Assembly: GCF_031755915.1 (NCBI RefSeq)
Contig: NC_083383.1
Location: forward strand, 562,001 to 626,000
Direction: 5' to 3'
Source of the DNA: Ziziphus jujuba
Taxonomy: Eukaryota; Streptophyta; Magnoliopsida; Rosales; Rhamnaceae
DNA: 64,000 nucleotides
Under the pieces are notes generated by a model. The model ran no database searches. It had not been told where the DNA came from and saw only the letters and a program-made list of their open reading frames with translations. The position numbers were made by a program, and so were the translations under genes. This document shows positions 1 to 11,313 of the stretch, one piece after another (positions within the stretch are counted from its first letter, which is position 1; the number at the start of each line of letters is the position of its first letter).

Positions 1-403
1 CTAAGCTTTTCTTAAACTCATCCAATTGAGCTTGCATGAGGGACAAGGTTTCAATTACCTTTGTTTGGAAAGCTTAGCTTTCATGACGCCATGCCTCGGT
101 GTTGGCCTTATTGGTGCTTTGCATGGTACCTCTAAGCTCCCCCACTTGGTCATCCACACGACCATTGAGCTCCTCCATGCCTTGCTTCACACGATCAAGC
201 CGTTCCAACATGTTGGCAACGACCAACTCCATCTTGACCACTTTGGTCTCCATGGCAGTGAGAACGTCCTTCGACTTTGAACGCCCTCGCCCTTTCCTTC
301 CAGCATTGGGGCTGGTCTCCCTTCCTTATATCTCCTCAACTACAACCTCTGATGAAGACATGTTGCTCTAGATGCTAGCTCTAACCAAAGCTCTGATACC
401 ACT
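1..403 (-). pseudogene. decayed LTR-retrotransposon gag start (truncated by window edge)
   Basis: Read on the minus strand, an ATG at 361-359 opens a frame rich in charged, coiled-coil-like residues (METKVVKMELVV, LERLDRVKQGMEEL). This resembles the N-terminus of plant Ty3/Gypsy gag proteins. In-frame TAA codons occur at 328-326 and 76-74, so this copy is broken. Immediately upstream (390-401) is the complement of TGGTATCAGAGC, the initiator-Met tRNA primer-binding site, two bases from an LTR end. The rest of the element lies beyond base 1. Assignment to Gypsy rather than Copia is an inference from gag style only. Confidence 0.7.
390..401 (-). other. tRNA-iMet primer-binding site
   Basis: The complement reads TGGTATCAGAGC, the standard plant retrotransposon primer-binding site. 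It is separated by two bases from the LTR end at 404. Confidence 0.85.
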
Positions 404-627
404 TGTCACGGACTTGTTTGTTTACCCTTCAAGCTGTGCAGCCTTAGTTGCTGTTCCAACCCTTTATTGCAACTAAGTAAGCCTTTTCCTCACAAAAAGT
501 GAAAGCTAAGCAAAGAAGACTAGAGCATAAAAGAGAGTTTGGGAGAATTAAAGTATATTGCTTAGAAGAGAGCTTTACAAGTGAATGTGTGAATTCTTGG
601 TTAGTCTACAAATGAGGGTTCACCCCC

Positions 628-633
628 TTTATA
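628..633 (-). promoter_or_regulatory. LTR TATA box
   Basis: TATAAA on the minus strand, between the HSE-like U3 region and the primer-binding site, in the position expected for the LTR core promoter. Confidence 0.5.
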
Positions 634-740
634 CAAAGGGCTTGGCACATAGTACGAGGATACAACATTCTAGATATTGTACACATGGTACTATCCTAGA
701 TAAGATTCTAGATAATTCTCCTAGATATTTCTATGGACTA

Positions 741-988
741 TTCTAGAAAGCTATCTTACTACATAATCCTAGAATGTTCTAGAAATGTACATAAGTCCTA
801 GATTGTGCTATAGTGTTCTAGAACCTTCCAGAGGTCTCTTGAATCATGTAGAACCTTATAGACTTCTCTTGAATCATCTATAACTTTCTAGAATCCTCTT
901 ACCTAGAAGCTTCTAGAATCTTCCGGATCCCTTTAGATTTCTCTTGAATTATCATGAATTCTTAAGGAGAGTCTAGAATATTCTAGAT
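741..988 (-). promoter_or_regulatory. cluster of heat-shock-element-like motifs in the LTR U3
   Basis: Alternating GAA/TTC units with 2-base spacing, the heat-shock factor consensus, occur repeatedly. 772-784 has three perfect units. 816-828 has three, plus a near-match. 906-923 has four perfect alternating units. 741-748, 886-893 and 976-983 have two each. The TATA box of the same LTR lies at 628-633 (minus), so the cluster sits just upstream of it, where a U3 enhancer belongs. Binding is inferred, not shown. Confidence 0.6.
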
Positions 989-1028
989 AAGCCTCAAGGA
1001 TTCCACCATTTTCATGCGGAACATGACA

Positions 1029-2300
1029 CTTGGATAGCTCACGAAGTGATTCCTAGGTGGACATCTCAATAGTGTCCTGGATCTTGCTAGTTTCCTTGTC
1101 GATTCCTTTACCCTCCATGTTTTGACTACTATTGTTGTCGTAGATGTCGAACTCTTATTTTTTGATTAAATATTCACTGTGTCCTCGGTTGGAATCTTGA
1201 TGTCCCACTAGGTGTGCCAAAAAGATCTATTTGGAAAATTTTCATTGGTGCATCACTTTAAATTTATGATGGTTCAAAGAAAGAAAAAAAAATGCACCAA
1301 TTAAATCAAATCAAACATTCCCAAATGATTGTATTGATTTTTAAAGTACAAAAATAATCAATAAAATTTAATTACCTTAATGATTAAAATTTTTTTAAAA
1401 AAATCAACTAAAAATAACAAAAAACATTTGATTAATTAAAGCAAATTCTAATAAAAATAAACTAAATAGTTTAGAGTCTTATAATTATATGTAGATTTGT
1501 AGATAAAGAGATTTTTCCAAATGTTGGAGAAATTGTAATATACAAATGAGAAATTTTTCAAAGTATTTGATGTGTTTTCGATGTAAGATTTTTTCGTAAT
1601 CTAGTATGACCGAAGCATTAGCCCTGTATCTATCCTTGGGCTAAGGGCCCATAGACTGGACTGAGTGCGTTGAGTTAGCTTAGGATGATGAAACCGTATC
1701 TGATGACTTTCGTTCGTTCTTCTTTCTGGTTATTTGAGCAAATTCTTTTCTTTATTATAGCGGAATTTCCAACAAAAAGAGAAAACCTACTGAAGATTGA
1801 AAACTATTTCAGTTTTTAAATAATGTCAAAACAATACATTCTTCTCTAATATTTGAATATTCTTCATCAATAATTAAAATAATATTTAAATAATTAAATA
1901 TTAAATTGATAAAATTCTAAATTAATTTATGATCCAAACAGTCGGGTGTGTCCATTTGCGCAGCGTGGTATGGGGTTGGTTATAATCATAAATCATGTAC
2001 GTAATATGTATGACACATGCATCACATATTCGCGACATAAGCCATGTCCATGAGCATGTGATCCATTTTAGTCTTTAATAACAAAAGCTCTAACTTTAAT
2101 TTTCGCTCCGAAAAAAAAAAAAAAGAAAAAGAAAAAAGCTCTAACTTTAATGGCATCTCAATCTATCTCTAACTCTATAATAATCTCATACCTTGTCTTT
2201 TTAATAATTAAATAATTGATAAACAGGATAATAATTCCAAGTACTATTGGTAATTTGGCATTACTTTTCTTTTCTCAAGCCCTATAAAGAGCACAAGTAT
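1029..2300. other. intergenic, AT-rich, no gene seen
   Basis: Between the LTR and the first gene. No convincing ORF, tRNA or element ends were recognised. The part from about 1260 to 1950 is strongly AT-rich. Confidence 0.5.
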
Positions 2301-2547
2301 TTAAATTTAATCTAAATATTGATTTTGATTAAAAAAAAGAAAAAAATAAAAATGAAAAAGAGCAGCCATCTTCTCTCTTTCTTTGTCTTTCTCCATCACT
2401 TCAATCTTTTTCACTTTTGTCTTTCCCTGTCCTTTGATCTGTAATATCCTTTTACTTTTTTCTTTTTTTTTTTTTTGAATAATCTTTTGTTTAATTTTTC
2501 TTGCTTTGTTTGTCGCTGCTATTATTCAGTCGTAAAATTTGTTTAAG

Positions 2548-2551
<4 letters not shown>

Positions 2552-2577
<26 letters not shown>
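2552..2577. repeat. (TA)n microsatellite in promoter/leader of the first gene
   Basis: Uninterrupted TA dinucleotides about 370 bp upstream of the ATG at 2944. Purine-rich and GA-rich leader sequence follows (2680-2940). Confidence 0.8.
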
Positions 2578-2578
<1 letters not shown>

Positions 2579-2943
2579 AGAAGAAAGAAATGATAAATTA
2601 ATAAAAATAAAAAAAGGGGGAGGTTTTATAGTTGATTAGGGAGATATATTTATTGGGGGGTGGGGTGGGGGAGGACAGAGAGAGTAGAAGAGCAGAGTTG
2701 AGAGTTGAGAGAATGAGAATGAGAGCGAAATCCAAATGGTGTCAGGTTGTGGCTGCTTTTTAAGTTGTAATCGAAAATCAAAGGGATGGAGATGGATAGG
2801 TTGAGACAGTGAATGGTTTACTTTCTAGAGTTTGAAGGGAAAAGGAAAGCAAAATAGAAAAAAAAGATTAAAATAAAATAAAAGCAAAGAAAGCGTAACA
2901 GAAGAGACCAGAGAGCAGGAGGGAGGGAGGGAGTGTGAGTGTG

Positions 2944-5900
2944 ATGGGCTCGGAGCAAAACAGATTCCCTCAGCAGGAACGCGAGCGGGTAATGCCTCCT
3001 GTCTATTTGGTTTTTGGATTTTGTTTTTTGTTTGGGGTTAAAGTTTGTTACTTGGCTGCCTCATTTTAAAGTCAGATCTGGCGGATTTCTCAGTTCTGAC
3101 TTCCATTTTTTACTTTTTGCGGGGCTTTTGGATTTAATTTACATGGGTTCGCTACTCAGATCTAGGCTTTCCTCACTTGTTACTTCATCTACTGAAGACC
3201 CTGCTCATGCAATTTTTATGCTTTGCTTTCATTGTCAACCGGATGGATCTGTTTTGTGTTTCTGTTTCTTTGTTTCTTTGTTTTTTTTTTTTTTTTTTTT
3301 TTTTTTGTTGGGCATCCTTTTCCACAATTTTATTACTATTTGCGGAATAAACTTGCATTGATTTGATATCTCCATGTCAACCATTTTCCCTTTCACTACC
3401 AACTTTGTAGAATGCATTTTCAATTTGACAAGTTTAACTGCTATCTTGACAATTTTAAGTAATCTAATTCTACTTTCTGTCTTGGAGAATACAGGATTTG
3501 GAAATTCATGGCAATAAATAATTTTTCTGGGACAAAACTGATATAAGTGTGCCTGGTTAGTAACTCGCTTGAATTTGTAAGCCGGGCCATTAGGATGGAT
3601 GACTTAAATAAAAAGGAGTTTATTCCCAAATCAAATCTTTCTTTTACAAGGAATATGAAGAATATTAATAGTTTGTTATCAGTGAAGACATTTTTGTAGG
3701 AAATGATGTAAATCAGTAGCTCTATCTCTTTGGGAGTAATGTTATGATTATTTTTGTATAGCTTCAACTTATAATTATCTGTCATTGTCCAGTAAGATAA
3801 CTTATTTTCTCTTTATTACCTGTCAGCAACTTGTAGACCAATTTTTCCAATGGTGTGTCACTCTTTTCTTATTGTAGTTAACTTAGAGAATCAAGTATTT
3901 GCTCATCTATAACTGTAACAATAGAATCCGATTACACAACTCCCGTGGGATGTCCGACAGATTTGTACAATCTGGATAGAAGTTTCCATTGAAATTAAAA
4001 TGATTTTCAAGAGTTGCTGCTTTGATGTGATTGCATTTGATAATATGTTTTGATGAACAATTGGAATCAAGCTTACATTGCTTGACTGAACTGACAGCGA
4101 AAAAGATGGGGTGGATGTTGGAGTGCATTGTCTTGTTTTGGTACACAAAAAGGTGGAAAGCGAATTGTACCTGCATCTCGAATTCCTGAGGGGAATGCAT
4201 CAGCGGCGCAGCCAAATGGACCCCAAGCAGTTGGGTTGACCAACCAAGGCACAGCACTAGCTCCATCACTTTTGGCTCCGCCTTCTTCACCGGCATCATT
4301 TACAAATTCTGCACTTCCGTCAACAGTGCAGTCACCTAGTTGTTTCTTGTCTTTATCTGCCAACTCACCTGGAGGTCCTTCATCAACCATGTTTGCCACT
4401 GGGCCATATGCCCATGAAACACAACTGGTTTCCCCTCCTGTCTTCTCAACCTTCACAACTGAGCCATCCACTGCTCCTCTCACTCCCCCACCAGAGCTAG
4501 CTCACCTAACTACACCCTCTTCCCCAGATGTGCCTTTTGCTCACTTCCTTTCATCTTCAGTGGATCTTAAAAGCACAGACAAGAGCAACTATATTGCTGT
4601 AAATGATCTTCATTCAACATATTCTCTATATCCTGGAAGTCCTCCCAGTAGTATCATATCGCCAATTTCAAGGACGTCAAATGAATGTTCATCATCATCT
4701 TTTCCTGAGCGTGAGTTTCCAACACAATGGGATTCCTCAGTTTCTCCCAAAAATGGCAAATATCCAAGGAATGATTCTGGCAGACTATTCGAGCATGATG
4801 CAACTGGTGGCCCTATGACATCTCAAGATTCAAATTTCTTCTGCCCTGCCACATTTGCACAGTTCTATGTGGATAATCCACCATTTCCTCATGCTGGTGG
4901 GAGGTTAAGTGTTTCCAAGGATTCAGATGCTTACTCTACTGGTGGAAATGGACATCAGAATAGGCACAGTAAAAGTCCCAAGCAAGATGTGGAAGAAATA
5001 GAAGCTTACAGAGCATCGTTTGGGTTCAGTGCTGATGAAATTATCACCACATCACAGTATGTGGAAATTTCTGATGTCATGGAGGACTCATTTACCATGA
5101 CACCATTTACCTCTAATAAATTGCCAATGGATGAAAGTATAGAACCAGCATCAATCAGTGGACTGAAAGCAATAAAAACACAGACAAGTGCACAAAGTCA
5201 GAAGAGTCTTGAATCAGAGTTGGATCTTATTGATGGGGGTAGATGCTGTGAAGTGCCAGCACTATCCAATGGATTTGAAGGTAAACTATTAACTCGATCT
5301 AAAATACATCATTCTCTCGAGTCTTAGGAACAACACCTTTTATTTGTAGTTTTTCCACAGCTTTGAATATATGGACTTCGATTTGTGTCAGTAGCTAGAC
5401 AGAGCTTAAATTTTTCAGTGTGAAGTAATTATATGCTGTCTAGAGAATTAATAATTAGTGAAGCGTATAAAGGGTCTGAAGAAGTAAATTGTAGGAGGCT
5501 TTTTTGCTTTCATGCTTTGTCTAAAGAAGCTGCACTAGTGTCTTTTTAAATGGTGTCCACCTCCATAGCGGTTGGTTAAAACAGGCATGAAATTGAGAAC
5601 TAAAAGGATGATATGAGGAAATGGGATTATGCTTTTACTATAGAAATATATTTAATACTTAGATTGGAAGGAATTGGTGAAAGTTTTCTGGGATAGAGAT
5701 ATTGTATAAATGCTTGAAACATATGTTTTACTCAACATACAATAGGTTTTCTGCAATCTTCCTTGGATGTATGTAGCTCTTTTGGATGTTTTTAGTTTCG
5801 TCTTACCAATAAGATGCCATTCGTTTCTCTAACTTAATCCTTTTAGTTGTAGACAGTTATTTTTGTTTCTTGTATGACTCAGATCATAAATCATGGAAGC

Positions 5901-6097
5901 CACCTGGTGATATATCTGGATCAAGTACACCTGGAAATAGAATTTTGACCGATGAGGATGACATATTTTCAAAAGTGGGATCATCTAGAATGAGCAAGAA
6001 ATATCAACTGGGTCTGTCTTGCTCTGATGCAGAAATTGATTATAGAAGTGGTAGAAGCGTAAAAGAAGGAAAAGGAGATTTCAAATGGCACGAGTAG
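2944..6097 (+). CDS. hydroxyproline-rich glycoprotein family protein (At5g52430-like)
   Basis: Three coding exons: 2944-2988, 4098-5280 and 5883-6097. These join in frame to 480 codons. The first exon encodes only 15 residues (MGSEQNRFPQQERER) and is followed by a 1.1-kb intron. Exon 2 starts with RKRWGGCW..SCFGTQKGGKRIVPASRIPEG, a signature of a plant-only family annotated in Arabidopsis as hydroxyproline-rich glycoprotein. It continues with long Pro/Ser/Thr-rich blocks (GPSSTMFATGPYAHETQLVSP, PPELAHLTTPSSPDVPFA). No signal peptide or membrane segment is seen, so despite the family name an intracellular protein is likely. If intron 2 is retained the frame runs to a stop at 5325, giving a shortened C-terminus. 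The biochemical function is unknown to me. GA-rich sequence just 5' of the ATG looks like an untranslated leader. Confidence 0.88.
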
Positions 6098-6420
6098 CAG
6101 AAAAAAAGCAAAAAGAAAAAAAGAAAAAAAAGGGATTTTCATTTGTTTACGATGTGTATTATTTTGCTACTAGCTTTTGTCGACACTTTATTTGGGGCAT
6201 ATGTGATAGTAGGTGGAATGATCTAACCTATGATCTAACCTGTTCCCTCCGAGACCCAGGTGTGTGGCCTGGTTGTCTCTCAGATTGCCGAATGTATTGT
6301 GAATGTATCAAAGTATATGTATTAATGGAACATCTATTGCAACAGCAGTTTAGTTACTGCTACGGATTGGATTCTGTATTTCTGGGGGTTTTGCCAGTCC
6401 AATTGTGATTTGTGAACGTG
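6098..6420 (+). other. probable 3' UTR of the proline-rich protein gene
   Basis: Non-coding sequence directly after the TAG at 6095-6097. The polyadenylation site was not located exactly. The spacer from about 6420 to 6665 shows only a poly-T tract (6487-6506). Confidence 0.4.
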
Positions 6421-6675
6421 TAGACCTCAGCTCTACCCTTATCATTGCCACTGAGTGGAGAAGTGGTTGGAGCCACCGCATTACTACTTTTTTTTTTTTT
6501 TTTTTTAAATTAATTTGGTGAAAATGTTAATACTACCTGTTGCTTGCATGAGATATTTTATGCATACTTGTCCAATACGAAGATATATTATATTCATAGT
6601 CCCCTCTCCCCCAAAAGTGAACACTGATTTTAAATGAGATATTTTAGATGTGATCCTACTCCTAGTTTCTTATAT

Positions 6676-7542
6676 GGATAATGTCACACCAAATCTCTAA
6701 ACTCTATGGGTTGTATCATTTAAGTTTCTAAATTTTATTTTGTGACAATTGAGTCTTTAAATTTTATAAAATTGTGCACTGTAAGGATAAAATCAAATTT
6801 CCATCCACATGCCCAACAGAAAATGCAAGAAAGTCACATGATCATTTGACAGAGATATTGAAGGTTATTTCATCCACAATTCTCAAAACAAAATTGAAAA
6901 ATATTTGAATAATAGAGAGAAAATTGGGGTAAAAACATTGAGTTTTCATTACAGAATCGATGGAAATGAGAAAAGAGTGCAGACCATGTCTTTTGGGAGT
7001 CTTCTAACGAGCTTACAGCAGTGAGACAATTATTTCCTTCTTCTTGATCTCTGGCATGGACATTTAAAGAAGCTAACAAAAGTGTAGTCCTTAAAGCCAA
7101 ATAGTTTTTGAAACAAAAAATGATTCGTTTTTTTTTATTATTATTTATTTTTCTTTAGATACAGTGACTCTTCCTTTATTTTTCAGTTCATAAAAAAATG
7201 AAAAAAGTTATCTTATTTTCCAATGTTGTAGCAGAGCAAACCAATGCTAGCTTTTGGCTGTAAACCTTTGGTGGACTTTTTTTTTTTCTTTTTTTTCTTT
7301 TTTTTTTGGCTTAAATCCAATATTTGTTTAGGAAAAATAATAAATATATAAATAAAAAAAAAACTTTCAATGACCTTATTAAACGGTACGTGACTTTTAT
7401 ATACGTATTCTGTTAGGCATCTGAGCAAAAAATTTAATTTTCTCCTTACACTGCACAATTCTGTCAAGTTGAGGGATTTGATTGTCAAACAAAAAAACTT
7501 AGGTGTATCATTTAGTTTAAGGACCTAATATGATATTATCCC
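6676..7542. mobile_element. Mutator-like non-autonomous DNA transposon
   Basis: The outer ~110 bp at each end are imperfect inverted repeats. The left end begins GGATAATGTCACACC. The reverse complement of the right end begins GGGATAATATCATATT. Both contain TGTGCA(C/G)TGTAAGGA. The 10-bp sequence TTTCTTATAT flanks the element directly on both sides (6666-6675 and 7543-7552), a target duplication of the size made by Mutator-like elements. No transposase frame is visible in the 867 bp, so it would need help in trans. The centre (6840-7330) is unique-looking and could be filler or captured sequence. Confidence 0.85.
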
Positions 7543-7611
7543 TTTCTTATATAATCAAAATATAAAAAACATAAAACTATATTTTTACATTCTAGAACAA
7601 GCTCAACTTTT

Positions 7612-8053
7612 GAAGTCTTGCTCGATTTAGAGGCAAAAAAATTATGTACAGTAAAATATGGAAGTAAAATTAGATCAAAGCTAAAAAAGAGAATAAAATA
7701 ATTATAAATTTTATAAATCCGATATATATAATTTTTCAATTATAAAACCTCTTGATTCATATGTAGAAGATATCGTTCATGCACCACATCTGTGGTTCAT
7801 TCACTCTCTTTACAGTTCATTCTTCTAATTTCTAAATCTTGTTCGATTTAGAGAAAAAAACATTATATCCAGTAAAATGTAGAAAAAAAAATTAGATCAA
7901 AGCTTAAAAAGGAAATGAAATAATTATAAATTTTATAAATCCAATATATATAATTTTTAAATTATAAAAATTCTTAATTCATATACAGAAAAATATCATT
8001 TTTGCACCACATCCGTGGTTCACTCACTCTCTTTACAGTTCATTCTTCTAATT
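7612..8053. repeat. tandem duplication, period 221 bp
   Basis: Two adjacent copies share the blocks TCGATTTAGAG (7623 and 7844), AATTATAAATTTTATAAATCC and CACTCTCTTTACAGTTCATTC. The offset is a constant 221 bp, with scattered substitutions. No coding potential. Confidence 0.8.
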
Positions 8054-8440
8054 ACTACTGAGCTCCTATAACCACTGATACTCGCCTATTATGTGGAGTT
8101 ATGCTAAAGGCTCAAGAGATTTATTGGACTCAATTCCAAGTGGATATCGACGATTATATGACACTGTCGGGATCCCTTTACCACATCTGTATAAATGGCC
8201 TAATAGATATACATATATATACAAGGCAAGGTAAATTTCAATTGAATAATATTGTGAAAATACAATTATAATTTTAAACTATTAAAATTATGTAGTAAAA
8301 AACAACAAAATGCATCTAAATGATTTTTTTTTTAAAAATCTAAATTTAATTAAGAAAAAACAAAATAATCTAAATAGAAATTTCTATATATAAACGGTAA
8401 TATTCTCCTAGGTGACTTATGTTGGCCAATAGAACAATAT

Positions 8441-8445
<5 letters not shown>

Positions 8446-8501
<56 letters not shown>

Positions 8502-8531
8502 TATAGGGAAGGATGAGTTTCTTTTTGGATA

Positions 8532-8581
<50 letters not shown>
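8446..8581. repeat. (TA)n tract followed by a 48-base poly-T run
   Basis: About 50 bp of TA dinucleotides end near 8496. After a short unique stretch, 48 consecutive T follow (8534-8581). The exact length is likely polymorphic and assembly-sensitive. Confidence 0.85.
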
Positions 8582-10420
8582 CAAAAACCTTCTCTAAAGA
8601 GAAAAGTCCAATCATTTATAAAATGTTATCCTGTTGGCAAGCAAACTTTTAAGCAACCATAATAGACAGGAAATTTTATGGTGAAATCAGTTTTATGGTA
8701 AAATTAGTAATAATGATCCATAAAACGTAAAATATGAATCATAGCTGTATAACTTTTAGATATAAAATTACTAACATTTCAGAATCGTTTATGGATCATG
8801 TTACACATTGTGGACACTCCTAGTGGCAAGCACTGGACTGGGAATAAGAAGGCTAAAGCCTAAGTGGTTGGTTCAATTTAATATGGGTAGAAGTTCGGTG
8901 AAATATTCAACCAACTTGATCGATATGAATTGAGACGGATCTCGTTCAGCTTTCGCCCTTAAATGGTTTGGTTTTATTTATGTAATTTTCAATTCAAACA
9001 GAGTGGAATATATATATATATATATATACAATTCTACTATTACAAGGAAAGCCCACAAAGTGATGGGTAATATGCTCACAAAATATCGTAGAAAGTGTCC
9101 CTTGTCACTTAGTAGACGATTTTTTCCCCTATAGCAAACTCATATGCGCATATATATATATATATATATATATATGAATTTTTAAATATTTTTAATTATT
9201 TAATTTAAATTATAAATATGGAACGTGTGTCGTCCACTGTTTGATGGACGATTTCTCGCAAATTTTATACGTGTTTTTATATATATATTATATATAAATG
9301 TTTTTAATTATTTAATTTGAATGATAAATAATATTAAATAAAAATTAAAGATAATAATATTAGAAAAAGAAAAAAAGAAAAAAAGCTTCGGACCTAAAAA
9401 TAAGCCCCGTGTCCAAAATCAAACCGACCGAGGCGAAATCCACCAGGTATAAACTAGCATATTTAAAGCTTTATACCGTTGGTACCTTTCTGTATTTTTG
9501 CTTTATACACCTTACTTTTTGACTGTATGGACATCATCAATACTTTCCTTTGTACAGCAATGTATGCATTTGCTTTATACTCCGGCTCTTTAGGCTATAT
9601 ATAGTCAAATCTCTGTCCACCCATAAATTTTCTATGCAAACACAATATTAGTTAATACACCTACGCAATTTTTCGACAAAAAAAGTTGCTGCCAACACCC
9701 GAATAATTTCTGCTGCATACAATTGCATTTTGAAGATAGCCACATACATTCTTTAAGCTCTGACACCCATCAAAAGTTTTGAAAGAAAATGATTTCTCAA
9801 GAATTATTTTCCTACAAATTAGTTTCCATAAATTGACTTTTCAAGAATTTATTTTTAGTTTTTGGTTAATAATAAAAAAGTTTGGGACATCAAAGTAATT
9901 AAATTTATTTATTTTGAAATTGAGAATAAATTTGTATCTACTAAAATATGTGAAGTAAGTTTTCTAGATATCTAAGAATGACAATTTTTGTTATAGAAAT
10001 TACTTTCCACCCTGTTTCCCCAAATCTTGATAATCAGATTCCAAAGGATCTACATTTTCTGCCTTTTAAAAATTATCCAAACACAGAAAAGGTTGATTTT
10101 CCCAGAACATCTCATTTTCCCCCACACTTCCCAAAACGGGCCTTATAGCATGCTAACAAAACTCAACTTAAATATCCTGTAAACTGTTCCTATCAAATGC
10201 GAACAGGATAATCGAACTTAGACTTTACAACAGAAAAGAAACCTCTCATTATTATTCACCTAAAAGTAATAAAAAATGGTGGCATTTTTATAATTTCTGC
10301 ACAGTCTTCATCATCCAAATGCTCAAAGCGTCGGTAATGAATTATAAATTCACTACACTGCCCTCAGAGTTGGTGCTGATAGGTAGGAGCATATCCACTT
10401 GATGGGTTCATCTCGAACAG
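8582..10420. other. AT-rich spacer between genes
   Basis: Holds TA microsatellites (9009-9026, 9151-9174) and a short inverted pair around ATGATCCATAAA (about 8715 and 8790). No supported gene was found. The part nearest 10250-10420 may already belong to the 3' transcript end of the peptidase gene on the minus strand. Confidence 0.4.
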
Positions 10421-10426
10421 CCTAAA

Positions 10427-10483
10427 GTGCTCACAGCAAGCCAGTTGAGGTGCTCACAGCAAGCCAGTTGAGGCGCTCACAGC
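10427..10483. repeat. 23-bp tandem repeat, about 2.5 copies
   Basis: The unit GTGCTCACAGC + AAGCCAGTTGAG starts at 10427 and 10450, with a partial copy at 10473. It lies downstream of the peptidase gene's stop codon. Confidence 0.85.
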
Positions 10484-10991
10484 TTTGTTTTGACACATTC
10501 TATCAATTGAAGTTCTTACCACTGCAACTATCCAAAATAAGTAAAAAACAAAGGTGTACAGCTCAAGTCACCAAGAGACGCACAAGGGGAAAAAATAATT
10601 CCTTCAGCTTACCAGGTAATACAATACAAGAAAACCCACAATAAAAAGTTTGGGATGCCAAACAACTAATCCTAGCTATGACCCACTTAGAGAGAATTGT
10701 TCCAAAAACAGTTACGTTTATGCATACAGCAGTTTACTATTTGATCTAATTTGTTGATTTTCAATCAAAATGTTCTATGATATTGTCCTATTTCAGTATG
10801 GTATTTGATGCATTGTAACAGATCCATGCAAGTGTTATCATAGTAGCAGGGATTGAGAAAACCACAAGGAAAAAACTAGGGAACTGAAACTTATTGTTTA
10901 AGAAGACACGAAGAATTTGTAGCATGTTATTTAGGTTATTGTGATCTATTTCTACAGAAAAGAACCAGATTAATAAGTTCTGAAAAAAAAG

Positions 10992-11075
10992 AAAAAGGCC
11001 AACAGTTGACCCTTAGTAACCAATTGTTGTCTTAAAAAGGCCAACAGTTGACCCTCAGTAACCAATTGTTGTCTT
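10992..11075. repeat. 42-bp tandem duplication
   Basis: Two copies of AAAAAGGCCAACAGTTGACC...AATTGTTGTCTT offset by 42 bp, differing at one or two bases, in the 3' flank of the peptidase gene. Confidence 0.85.
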
Positions 11076-11267
11076 TCTTTTCAATGGTTTTCCAGTTCCT
11101 AGAGAACAGTATTCACATGCTGGTGCCATATGAATATAATTTTGAATGAACCATATAAAGCTACACAAGCCAAGCTCGTAGAGCTCCTATCATGAACTAA
11201 AGTGCATAAACTGTTAGAAGGCTTTCATACACACCTCAGATACTAATAAGAAACATACCTTAATGCT

Positions 11268-11313
11268 CTGCATCTCCTTGTAACATGAGACAGCAATAAA
11301 GTCATCCAGGAGA
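11268..11313 (-). other. 3' UTR start of the peptidase gene, possible 3'-UTR intron donor
   Basis: After the TGA (11316-11314) the minus strand reads GAGCATTAAG then GTATGTTTC, a good splice donor (intron starting at about 11267). This suggests that the 3' UTR is itself spliced and ends further left (10.2-11.0 kb). This is inference from one donor-like site. Confidence 0.35.

Larger units (their letters stand above)
404..1028 (-). repeat. LTR of the truncated minus-strand retrotransposon
   Basis: A 625-bp LTR bounded by TGTCA and TGACA (404-408, 1024-1028), adjoining a primer-binding site at 390-401. On the minus strand the U3 part (about 1028-640) carries repeated TTCTAGAA-like units. A TATAAA box (complement of 628-633) follows, then R/U5. 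It is not the same LTR as that of the element at 54917-60670 (different length and sequence). No second LTR is visible in the window, so its age cannot be estimated. Confidence 0.8.

Noticed and set aside
1029..1240. Possible second retroelement fragment (ATGGAGGGTAAAGG on the minus strand)
   Set aside because: No LTR, primer-binding site or protein motif could be tied to it.
3014..3361. 115-aa frame after the first small exon
   Set aside because: Falls in the 1.1-kb first intron of the proline-rich protein gene and ends in poly-Phe from a T tract.
8370..8615. 81-aa frame of Lys and Ile-Tyr repeats
   Set aside because: Purely a translation of the poly-T and TA tracts.
9775..10145. Possible MITE ending in AAAACGGGCC
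   Set aside because: No matching inverted end or target duplication found.
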